Shown: positions 1 through 5,168 of the stretch, piece after piece
Layout of the letters: every line of letters begins with the position of its first letter
Numbering within the stretch: the stretch's first letter is position 1
Source of the DNA: Nitrosomonadales bacterium
GTDB lineage: Bacteria > Pseudomonadota > Gammaproteobacteria > Burkholderiales > Sulfuricellaceae
Direction of reading: 5' to 3'
DNA: 6,354 bases
Assembly: GCA_003104895.1 (NCBI GenBank)
Contig: PQAG01000112.1
Span: forward strand, 1 to 6,354
Position numbers and translations under genes: made by a program
The notes under the pieces: generated by a model
What the model saw: the letters and a program-made list of their open reading frames with translations, nothing else
Database searches by the model: none
What the model was told of the DNA's origin: nothing

Positions 1-1069
1 CGAAATCGCTCATCACGGCAACGGCACGGTCGGCGATGACGGGAATATCGAGCCCGACCGGGCCCAGCGAACCGGCCTTGCAGCCGGCAGCAGCGAAAAT
101 CTGCGCGTCGCTGGCAAAGCGCACGGCCTCGGGAAGCTGGAGCAGCTTGCCGGCCTTGACTTCGTTCAGCTCATGGTCGCCGCGCAGCAGCAGCGCCACC
201 ACGCCGCCGTCGCGGCCTTCGACCAGCAGGGTCTTGACGGTTTTTTCCGCCGGAACCTTGAGGAAATCGCACACTTCCTCGATGCTGTGCTTGCCGGGCG
301 TGGCGATTTTCTGCATGGGCTGGGCGGGGGCGGGGCGCGGTGTGGCGGGGGAGACCGCCTCGGCCAGCTCCACGTTGGCGGCGTAATCGGAGTTTGGGCA
401 GAAGGCGATGGCATCCTCGCCGGAATCGGCCAGCACGTGGAATTCGTGCGAGCCCGAGCCGCCGATGGCGCCGGTATCCGCTGCCACGGCGCGGAATTTC
501 AGGCCCAGGCGGGTGAAAATGCGCGAGTAGGTTTCGTGCATCACGGCATAAGTCTGTTCCAGCGAGGCGCGGTCGGCGTGGAAGGAGTAGGAATCCTTCA
601 TCACGAACTCGCGCGCGCGCATCACGCCGAAGCGCGGGCGGATCTCGTCGCGGAACTTGGTCTGGATCTGGTAGAAGTTGATTGGCAGCTGGCGGTAGCT
701 CTTGATCTCGCGCCGCGCGATGTCGGTGATGACCTCCTCGTGGGTGGGTCCGAAGCAGAAATCGCGCTCGTGGCGGTCCCTGATCTTCAGCATCTGTGGC
801 CCGAACACGTCCCAGCGCCCGGTCTCCTGCCACAGCTCTGCGGGGATCACGGCGGGCATCAAGAGCTCGATGGCGCCGCTCCGGTCCATTTCCTCGCGCA
901 CGATGTTCTCCACCTTGCGCAGTACCTTCAGGCCCAGCGGCATCCAGCTGTAAAGCCCGCTGCCCAGGCGCCTGATCAGTCCTGCGCGCAGCATCAGCTT
1001 GTGGCTGACCAGTTCGGCTTCGGCCGGGGCTTCCTTGAGGGTGGAGAGGAAAAATTGGGAAACGCGCAT
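1..1069 (-). CDS. proS: Prolyl-tRNA synthetase, N-terminal 356 residues (cut by window edge)
   Basis: Class II aminoacyl-tRNA synthetase that charges tRNA-Pro with proline in the cytoplasm. Read on the minus strand from ATG 1069-1067, the frame stays open to the left edge. It begins MRVSQFFLSTLKEAPAEAEL, very close to E. coli ProS (572 residues, from memory), so about 60% of the gene is present. The motif 1 region lies near residues 55-75, GPTHEEV at 107-113 and motif 2 (FRDEIRPRFG) at 139-148. GSGSHEF at 204-210 precedes the YbaK-like editing insertion, which starts near 224. K279 in the segment EKTVKTLL sits where the E. coli editing lysine is reported. GDHELNEVKAGKL (297-309) also fits that domain. 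Motif 3 and the anticodon-binding domain lie outside the window. No clear Shine-Dalgarno precedes the start. The 316-codon plus-strand frame opposite is only a GC-rich shadow. Confidence 0.97.
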   Translation of the reverse strand, partial: MRVSQFFLSTLKEAPAEAELVSHKLMLRAGLIRRLGSGLYSWMPLGLKVLRKVENIVREEMDRSGAIELLMPAVIPAELWQETGRWDVFGPQMLKIRDRHERDFCFGPTHEEVITDIARREIKSYRQLPINFYQIQTKFRDEIRPRFGVMRAREFVMKDSYSFHADRASLEQTYAVMHETYSRIFTRLGLKFRAVAADTGAIGGSGSHEFHVLADSGEDAIAFCPNSDYAANVELAEAVSPATPRPAPAQPMQKIATPGKHSIEEVCDFLKVPAEKTVKTLLVEGRDGGVVALLLRGDHELNEVKAGKLLQLPEAVRFASDAQIFAAAGCKAGSLGPVGLDIPVIADRAVAVMSDF

Positions 1070-1110
1070 GGTATGATCCGGAAGGTTCTTGAAAAAAATA
1101 CTATTTTAGC
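1070..1110. promoter_or_regulatory. Compact divergent intergenic region, putative overlapping promoters
   Basis: Only 41 bases separate the start codons of proS (leftward) and the spermidine-synthase-like gene (rightward), and this spacer is much richer in A and T than the flanking genes. Rightward -10-like hexamers are TATGAT at 1072-1077 and TACTAT at 1099-1104. Leftward, TAAAAT reads from 1108 down to 1103. None has a good TTGACA partner at 16-18 bases, so the actual start sites cannot be assigned. If TACTAT is used, the rightward transcript would start at or next to its ATG. That promoters lie here is inferred from gene orientation; proS promoter elements could also lie inside the divergent gene. 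Confidence 0.35.
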
Positions 1111-1899
1111 ATGGGATTTTTAAGTAAATGGCGCGCCCGCAAGGGGGTGAGCGAGCAGAGTGCGGTCGATGTGAGCGAGCGCGACGGCGTGCGCTATCTG
1201 CATCTGGGCGGCGTCACGGTGCAGAGCGCGATGCGCGTCAATGCGCCGAACGAGCTGGAACTGGCCTATACCCGCGCCATGATGGGGTTTCTGCTGTTCC
1301 ATCCCGAGCCCCGGAATATTCTGATGATCGGGCTGGGCGGCGGCTCGGTGACGAAATTCGTGTACCACAAGCTGCCCGCAGTCAAAACCCTTGTGGTGGA
1401 AATCAGCCCCCAGGTAGTGGCGGCGGCGCGCAGCCATTTTTTTGTGCCGGAATCGGACCAGCGCTTGCAGATTGATATTGGCGATGGCGTGGATCACGTG
1501 CGCAATCACCCTGCAAGCTGCGACGTGCTGATGGTCGATGGCTACGATGACCGCAGCCTGGTAGAAGCGCTGGCGAGCCAGAGTTTTTATGACGATTGCG
1601 CTGCAGCGCTGACGCCGGACGGTGTGCTGGTGGTCAATCTGTGGAGCAGCGACAGGCTGTTCGATGTCTATTTCAGGCGTATCGAAGCCAGCTTCAACGG
1701 CCTTGTGCTCTCGATGCCTACCGGAAAAATGAGCAATGTCATCGTGTTCGGGTTCAGGCGCAGCCCGGGCAATCCGCGCTGGCAGGAACTCAGGGAACGG
1801 GCAAAAAAGCTGGAAGCGGAATACGGGCTGGAGTTCCCCGATTTCGTCGATGCCCTGCGCAGCCTCAATGTTCACAGCGAAAAGCGCCTGCTGATCTGA
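1111..1899 (+). CDS. Spermidine synthase-like protein (SAM-binding Rossmann fold), function uncertain
   Basis: A 262-residue soluble protein with the fold of polyamine aminopropyltransferases and class I methyltransferases. Visible elements are a short N-terminal beta region (about residues 18-60), RNILMIGLGGGS (68-79) as the glycine-rich nucleotide loop, LVVEIS (94-99) with E97 as the expected ribose-binding acid, the GDG motif around D125, and DVLMVDGYDD (138-147) followed by SFYDDC. True spermidine synthases carry a D-(S/T)-x-D-P-x-G-P motif here that holds the catalytic aspartate and polyamine site. This protein has DGYDDRS, without the proline and glycine, so aminopropyl transfer to putrescine is doubtful. 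It may be a methyltransferase-like or divergent enzyme. ATG 1111 gives the full N-terminus but has no nearby Shine-Dalgarno; GTG 1147 is a possible alternative. It is divergent from proS and no polyamine genes are visible nearby. Confidence refers to family, not activity. Confidence 0.85.
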   Translation: MGFLSKWRARKGVSEQSAVDVSERDGVRYLHLGGVTVQSAMRVNAPNELELAYTRAMMGFLLFHPEPRNILMIGLGGGSVTKFVYHKLPAVKTLVVEISPQVVAAARSHFFVPESDQRLQIDIGDGVDHVRNHPASCDVLMVDGYDDRSLVEALASQSFYDDCAAALTPDGVLVVNLWSSDRLFDVYFRRIEASFNGLVLSMPTGKMSNVIVFGFRRSPGNPRWQELRERAKKLEAEYGLEFPDFVDALRSLNVHSEKRLLI

Positions 1900-1900
1900 G

Positions 1901-1940
1901 CGCTTGAAAGCAGCGCCAGGACGCCGCAGCTTTCAATGCG
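1901..1940 (+). terminator. Stem-loop after the spermidine synthase-like gene
   Basis: Two bases after the TGA stop, TTGAAAGC (1904-1911) pairs perfectly with GCTTTCAA (1929-1936). Inside, an A-A mismatch is followed by three more pairs (1913-1915 with 1925-1927), leaving a 9-base loop. Outside, CGC 1901-1903 can pair with GCG 1938-1940 past one bulged T. No T-run follows at once; the next bases are G-rich, then A-rich. It may act as a 3' mRNA stabiliser or weak terminator rather than a classic intrinsic terminator. Confidence 0.5.
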
Positions 1941-1955
1941 GGGCGAAATGTGAAA

Positions 1956-1970
1956 AAATTACAGTAATTT
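1956..1970. promoter_or_regulatory. Perfect 15-bp palindrome upstream of rppH, possible operator
   Basis: AAATTACAGTAATTT has 7-base arms around a central A. It ends 24 bases before the rppH start codon, in the AT-rich part of the 95-base gap, where a promoter would be expected. The size and position fit a dimeric repressor site, but I recognise no named consensus. Chance occurrence in an AT-rich patch is possible. Confidence 0.35.
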
Positions 1971-1994
1971 GACGAATTCCAAAGCGAAGTAAAA

Positions 1995-2495
1995 ATGATT
2001 GACCAGGACGGTTACCGCCCGAATGTTGGCATCGTGCTCTGCAATGCCAAGAACGAGGTATTCTGGGGCAAGCGCATCCGCGAACATTCCTGGCAGTTCC
2101 CGCAAGGGGGCATCAAATCCGGCGAGTCGCCGGAGCAGGCAATGTACCGCGAGCTGCACGAGGAAGTGGGGCTGATGCCGGAGCACGTGCGGATTCTCGG
2201 CCGCACCCAGGGATGGCTGCATTACGATGTGCCGCAGCACTGGGTCAGGCGCGAGTGGCGCGGCAGCTACCGGGGACAGAAACAGATCTGGTATCTGCTG
2301 CGCCTGGTCGGGCGCGATTGCGATGTCCGGCTGCGCGCCACCAGCCACCCCGAATTCGATGCCTGGCGCTGGCATCATTACTGGATTCCACTTGAGTCGG
2401 TGATCGAGTTCAAGCGCGATGTTTACCGCTCGGCGCTGAACGAATTGTCGGCCTTTCTTGAAGCCGACCGGAAGGCAGACGTTATCTCCAGCTGA
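1995..2495 (+). CDS. rppH: RNA pyrophosphohydrolase RppH (Nudix)
   Basis: Removes pyrophosphate from the 5'-triphosphate end of mRNAs, leaving a monophosphate that stimulates RNase E decay. It acts in the cytoplasm with a divalent metal. The 166-residue protein opens MIDQDGYRPNVGIVLCN, nearly identical to E. coli RppH (176 residues, from memory). The Nudix box spans G38 to L60, with E44, R52, E53, E56, E57 and G59 all in place, so the metal site is complete. HSWQFPQGG (31-39), GQKQIWYLL, PEFDAWRW and FKRDVYR are RppH-specific and distinguish it from other Nudix hydrolases. The start matches the family; the only Shine-Dalgarno is a weak GAAG at 1986-1989. The C-terminal tail is slightly short. 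In proteobacteria this gene is often near proS; here the spermidine-synthase-like gene lies between. A 15-bp palindrome upstream may be regulatory. Confidence 0.96.
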   Translation: MIDQDGYRPNVGIVLCNAKNEVFWGKRIREHSWQFPQGGIKSGESPEQAMYRELHEEVGLMPEHVRILGRTQGWLHYDVPQHWVRREWRGSYRGQKQIWYLLRLVGRDCDVRLRATSHPEFDAWRWHHYWIPLESVIEFKRDVYRSALNELSAFLEADRKADVISS

Positions 2496-2519
2496 AGATA
2501 AGGATATTGATCCTGCGTC

Positions 2520-2534
2520 ATCAAATCTTTTGAT
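2520..2534. repeat. 15-bp inverted repeat in the rppH-CBS gap
   Basis: ATCAAATCTTTTGAT has perfect 6-base arms (2520-2525 and 2529-2534) around TCT. It lies 24 bases past the rppH stop. With a 3-base loop and AT-rich stem it would be a weak RNA hairpin, so a DNA-binding site near the promoter of the downstream gene is at least as likely. The regulator is unknown. Confidence 0.3.
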
Positions 2535-2542
2535 TAAATGCA

Positions 2543-2571
2543 CTTGGCCATTCGCGTAGCATAAGGCCAAG
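2543..2571. repeat. Inverted repeat CTTGGCC/GGCCAAG upstream of the CBS gene
   Basis: CTTGGCC at 2543-2549 is exactly complementary to GGCCAAG at 2565-2571, with a 15-base spacer. It could form a hairpin in the leader of the CBS-domain gene, act as a weak terminator for rppH (no T-run follows), or be a two-half-site operator. The three readings cannot be separated from sequence alone. It ends 45 bases before the GTG start. Confidence 0.35.
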
Positions 2572-2603
2572 GGCAAAACCCGGCTTTCGTCAGAAAATCA
2601 AAA

Positions 2604-2609
2604 GAGGAG
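2604..2609 (+). promoter_or_regulatory. Strong Shine-Dalgarno deciding the GTG start of the CBS gene
   Basis: GAGGAG sits 7 bases before GTG 2617. It is the best ribosome binding site in the window and supports the non-ATG start. No other in-frame start lies close downstream; the next methionine is residue 40, inside the first CBS region. Confidence 0.8.
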
Positions 2610-2616
2610 AGACGTC

Positions 2617-3216
2617 GTGACCAATATCGAATACACCCCAATTGCTTCGAGCACGCTGGAAAAAGGTGCCTCTTTCCACTCCACCGAACGGATTTTTGAT
2701 CTTATCAAACTGGATGATCCTGCTGCAGCGGTGATGACCGACCTCAAGAAAGTGGGCGCGGTGACGATTGCCGAGAAAGCGCCGATCGAGGCTGCCAATG
2801 CGCGCATGAAACACCGTGGCGTGCGCTTGCTGCTGGTGGTGGATGACGAAGACACCGTGGTCGGCCTGATTACTTCCACGGATACTCATGGCGCCAAGCC
2901 GATCCAGCACATCCAGAAACACGGCGGCATCTATGGCGATATCCTAGTACAGGACATCATGACTGCGCAGGACAAGCTCGAAGTGATCCATATGGATGAC
3001 ATCAACCGTTGCAGGGTGGGCAATGTCGTCGCCACCCTGAAGCAGGCAGGCCGCAGCCATGCCCTGGTGGTGGACCGGCTTGACAAGGAAAAGCGCCAGG
3101 TAATCCGCGGCATCATCTCGGCATCGCAGATCGCGCGGCAGCTGGACATTGAAATCCCTGCCAACGAAATCGCCCAGACCTTCGCCGAAATCGAGGCCTT
3201 GCTGGCAAGCGCCTGA
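2617..3216 (+). CDS. Tandem CBS-domain protein, role unknown
   Basis: A 199-residue soluble protein made almost wholly of a CBS pair, a module that usually binds adenine nucleotides such as AMP, ATP or SAM and regulates a partner. CBS 1 runs about residues 34-93, with the typical strand RLLLVVDDEDTVVGLITSTD at 70-89. CBS 2 runs about 112-178, starting VQDIMT and ending with GIISASQIARQLD (165-177). There is no attached enzymatic, channel or DNA-binding domain. The first 33 residues and the acidic C-terminal helix (about 182-197) are outside the CBS cores. A GTG start with strong GAGGAG is used. It appears to be its own transcription unit: 121 bases after rppH, two inverted repeats before it and a strong stem-loop after it. 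I do not recognise a named orthologue. A sensor of energy charge or SAM is only an inference from the domain type. Confidence 0.9.
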   Translation: MTNIEYTPIASSTLEKGASFHSTERIFDLIKLDDPAAAVMTDLKKVGAVTIAEKAPIEAANARMKHRGVRLLLVVDDEDTVVGLITSTDTHGAKPIQHIQKHGGIYGDILVQDIMTAQDKLEVIHMDDINRCRVGNVVATLKQAGRSHALVVDRLDKEKRQVIRGIISASQIARQLDIEIPANEIAQTFAEIEALLASA

Positions 3217-3233
3217 ACACGGGTTTGCCTGCA

Positions 3234-3278
3234 TAACAAGACAGGGCGGGACGTCACAGCCCCCGCTCTGTCTTGTTA
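3234..3278 (+). terminator. Strong 17-bp stem-loop after the CBS gene
   Basis: TAACAAGACAGGGCGGG (3234-3250) pairs along its full length with 3262-3278, with one G-U pair (3245/3267) and an 11-base loop. It starts 18 bases after the CBS stop and is the strongest hairpin in the window. There is no T-run beyond the stem, although the 3' arm itself ends TCTTGTTA. The near-symmetric form could slow polymerase from either side. Its place between the CBS gene and the export operon fits a unit boundary. Confidence 0.65.
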
Positions 3279-3301
3279 CTGCCGTGCTGTTGGGGTATTT
3301 T
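3273..3301 (+). promoter_or_regulatory. Weak sigma70-like promoter candidate for the export operon
   Basis: TTGTTA (3273-3278) and TATTTT (3296-3301) match the -35 and -10 consensus at four of six bases each, with an ideal 17-base spacer. Transcription would begin only about 2 bases before the adaptor ATG at 3310, giving an almost leaderless mRNA. The -35 box falls in the 3' arm of the preceding stem-loop. This would agree with the lack of a Shine-Dalgarno, but the hexamer matches are poor. Confidence 0.25.
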
Positions 3302-3309
3302 GCTGAATT

Positions 3310-4491
3310 ATGCACACCCCGCTTAAATCCCGGATATTCCCTTTCCGCCTCATTCTTGTTGCCGTGGCGCTGGCGCTGCTGGCGCTGGCCGGCTGGCACT
3401 GGACGCGCCCGCAAGCCATCGCCGTGACGGTGGCCAAGGCCGGGCGCGGCACGGTTGAGGCGACGGTGGCCAATACCCGTGCAGGCACCGTCAAGGCCTG
3501 CCGCCGAGCCCGTCTGGCGCCGCCAGCGGGGGGGCAGATCGCCAGGCTGCTGGTGCATGAGGGCGAGCGCGTCAGCGCCGGCCAGGTATTGCTGGAGCTG
3601 TGGCACGCAGACTTGGCCGCGCAGGAAAAACTGGCGCGCGAGCAGCTGAATTCTGCCGAGGCACGAATCCATGAGGCTTGCACCGTTGCGGACGAGGCAG
3701 AGCGTGCCGCAGAGCGCATGCGCCAGCTGAAGGCGCGGGGTTTTATTTCCGAGCAAGGTCTGGACCAGTCTCTGTCCACAGCCAAGGCGCGGCGCGCCAG
3801 TTGCGATGCCATTCGCGCCGAGGCAGGGCAGGCGCGGGAGCGGATTGCGGTGGCGCGCGCCAACCTGGACCGGACCCAGTTGCGCGCGCCTTTTGCCGGC
3901 ATCGTGGCCGAGGTGACGGGTGAACTCGGCGAGTACACGACGCCTTCGCCGCCCGGTATTCCGACCCCGCCTGCCATCGACCTGATCGATGATTCCTGTC
4001 TCTACGTCAGCGCCCCGATCGACGAGGTGGATGCGCCCCATGTACAGGTCAGCGGGGCGGGACGCATCACGCTTGATGCCATGGCCGGACGTCACTTTGC
4101 CGGCAAGGTGCGGCGCATTGCGCCCTATGTGCTGGATCTGGAAAAGCAGGCGCGCACGGTGGAAGTGGAAGTGCAGTTCGATGATCCCGCCGCGACAGAA
4201 GGGCTGCTGGTGGGCTACAGCGCCGATGTGGAAATCATCTACACCAGCCGCCCCAATGTGCTGCGCATTCCCACGGCCGCCCTGCTGGAAGGCAACCGCG
4301 TGCTGGTCATCCGTGACGGCATGGCGGAAGCGCGTCAGCTCCAGCTCGGGCTTTCCAACTGGGAATATAGCGAAGTGACCGCGGGCCTCGACGAGGGAGA
4401 AGAGATCGTCACTTCCCTGGATCGCGAAGGCGTCAAGGCGGGAGCGCGCCTGAGCGTGGAAATGGCTGGCGCAAAAAAATCTGCGCCATGA
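3310..4491 (+). CDS. Periplasmic adaptor (MacA/HlyD-type membrane fusion protein)
   Basis: The adaptor of a tripartite exporter, anchored in the inner membrane and linking the permease to an outer-membrane channel. The 393-residue protein has a basic start and one hydrophobic anchor (about 11-30) without a lipobox. Next come a lipoyl half with ARLAPPAGGQIARLLVHEGERV (68-88, abridged here as GGQIARLLVHEGERV), a charged alpha-hairpin or coiled coil (about 100-188) and the second lipoyl half TQLRAPFAGIVAEV (189-202). The beta-barrel and membrane-proximal domains follow, with LRIPTAALLEG at 318-328 typical of the family. A proline-rich stretch, TTPSPPGIPTPP (210-221), links lipoyl and barrel parts, and four cysteines occur (64, 124, 165, 230). 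ATG 3310 is chosen because it keeps the anchor, though no good Shine-Dalgarno is present. It overlaps the ATPase gene by 4 bases. The two downstream MacB-like genes favour an ABC rather than an RND partner. Substrate unknown. Confidence 0.92.
   Translation: MHTPLKSRIFPFRLILVAVALALLALAGWHWTRPQAIAVTVAKAGRGTVEATVANTRAGTVKACRRARLAPPAGGQIARLLVHEGERVSAGQVLLELWHADLAAQEKLAREQLNSAEARIHEACTVADEAERAAERMRQLKARGFISEQGLDQSLSTAKARRASCDAIRAEAGQARERIAVARANLDRTQLRAPFAGIVAEVTGELGEYTTPSPPGIPTPPAIDLIDDSCLYVSAPIDEVDAPHVQVSGAGRITLDAMAGRHFAGKVRRIAPYVLDLEKQARTVEVEVQFDDPAATEGLLVGYSADVEIIYTSRPNVLRIPTAALLEGNRVLVIRDGMAEARQLQLGLSNWEYSEVTAGLDEGEEIVTSLDREGVKAGARLSVEMAGAKKSAP
4467..4488 (+). promoter_or_regulatory. Stem-loop abutting the ATPase start codon
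   Basis: TGGCGCA (4467-4473) pairs with TGCGCCA (4482-4488), with an A-rich 8-base loop; the last paired base is the A of the ATPase ATG. The Shine-Dalgarno position is taken up by this loop and has no G-rich motif. Ribosomes finishing the adaptor would melt the stem, consistent with coupled translation through the ATGA overlap. Seen: the repeat. Inferred: its role. Confidence 0.35.
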
Positions 4492-5168
4492 TCCGGCTTG
4501 ATGGCATCCAGCGCGTATTCCAGGTGGGCGATCAGGAGGTCCACGCGCTGAGCGATATCGACCTGTCCGTCGGCGCGGGGGAATATCTTTCCATCATGGG
4601 GCCGTCCGGCTCGGGGAAATCAACCCTGCTCAACCTGATCGGCCTGCTGGACCGCCCCAGCGAGGGCATTTACCGGCTCGACGGGGCCGACGTGACGGGC
4701 CTCTCCGACGAAGAGCAGGCCCGCGTGCGGCGCGACAAGATCGGTTTCGTGTTCCAGTTCTTTCACCTCATTCCGCGCCTCTCGGCGGCCGCGAACATCG
4801 AGCTGCCGCTGCTGCTGGCGGGAGTGCCGGTGGAGCAGCGCAAAACCCGCGTCGCCCGGCTGATCGAGGATTTCGGCCTGTCCGGACGCGAGACCCACCG
4901 TCCGGACCAGCTTTCGGGCGGCCAGCGCCAGCGCGTGGCGATTGCCCGCGCCACGGTGATGGAGCCATCCGTGATCCTGGCGGACGAGCCCACCGGCAAC
5001 CTCGATCGCGCAACCGGGCAGGAAGTGATGAATATCCTGGAGGGACTGGCGGCGCGTGGCGTGACCTTGCTGCTGGTGACCCACGATCCGGAAATCGGCC
5101 ATCGCGCCCCGCGCAAATTGCGCATGGTCGATGGCCGCATCGTGACGGATGAGCGGGTCTCCTCATGA
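4488..5168 (+). CDS. ABC transporter ATPase (MacB/LolD-type)
   Basis: The cytoplasmic nucleotide-binding subunit that powers the exporter. All motifs are intact in 226 residues, the usual length for a stand-alone LolD/MacB-class ATPase: Walker A GPSGSGKST (38-46), Q-loop Q90 in FVFQFF, signature LSGGQ (142-146), Walker B VILADEP (162-168) with catalytic E167, D-loop NLD (171-173) and switch histidine H199 in THD. The segment RPSEGIYRLDGADVTGLS is typical of the class. The gene starts inside the adaptor stop (ATGA at 4488-4491) and ends inside the permease start (ATGA at 5165-5168), so the three proteins are probably made in fixed proportion. LolD of the lipoprotein-release system was considered, but the MacA-like adaptor next door and the 4-TM permease favour a MacAB-like exporter. 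Confidence 0.96.
   Translation: MIRLDGIQRVFQVGDQEVHALSDIDLSVGAGEYLSIMGPSGSGKSTLLNLIGLLDRPSEGIYRLDGADVTGLSDEEQARVRRDKIGFVFQFFHLIPRLSAAANIELPLLLAGVPVEQRKTRVARLIEDFGLSGRETHRPDQLSGGQRQRVAIARATVMEPSVILADEPTGNLDRATGQEVMNILEGLAARGVTLLLVTHDPEIGHRAPRKLRMVDGRIVTDERVSS

Noticed and set aside
610..620. Short alternating CG run
   Set aside because: It encodes the Met-Arg-Ala-Arg-Glu part of ProS motif 2 (residues 150-154) and is simple codon use, not a repeat element.
173..1123. 316-codon plus-strand open frame opposite proS
   Set aside because: It lies entirely antisense to proS, whose protein matches E. coli ProS along its length. Long antisense frames are expected at high GC. The translation is low-complexity and shows no domain.
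1120..1875. 251-codon minus-strand frame opposite the SpeE-like gene
   Set aside because: It is a codon-bias shadow, rich in His, Ala and Gln with no recognisable motif, while the plus strand holds a clear Rossmann protein.
1969..1974. TTGACG as a -35 box for rppH
   Set aside because: A matching -10 box would fall on or inside the start codon and no good hexamer is present there.
2546..2560. Possible sigma54 promoter (TTGGCC...GTAGC) before the CBS gene
   Set aside because: The GG and GC elements are 11 rather than 10 bases apart and the flanking consensus is poor; the GGCC is better explained as an arm of the inverted repeat.
2944..4095. 383-codon minus-strand frame spanning the CBS and adaptor genes
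   Set aside because: It crosses two real genes and the strong stem-loop between them, has no ribosome binding site or domain, and is explained as an antisense shadow.
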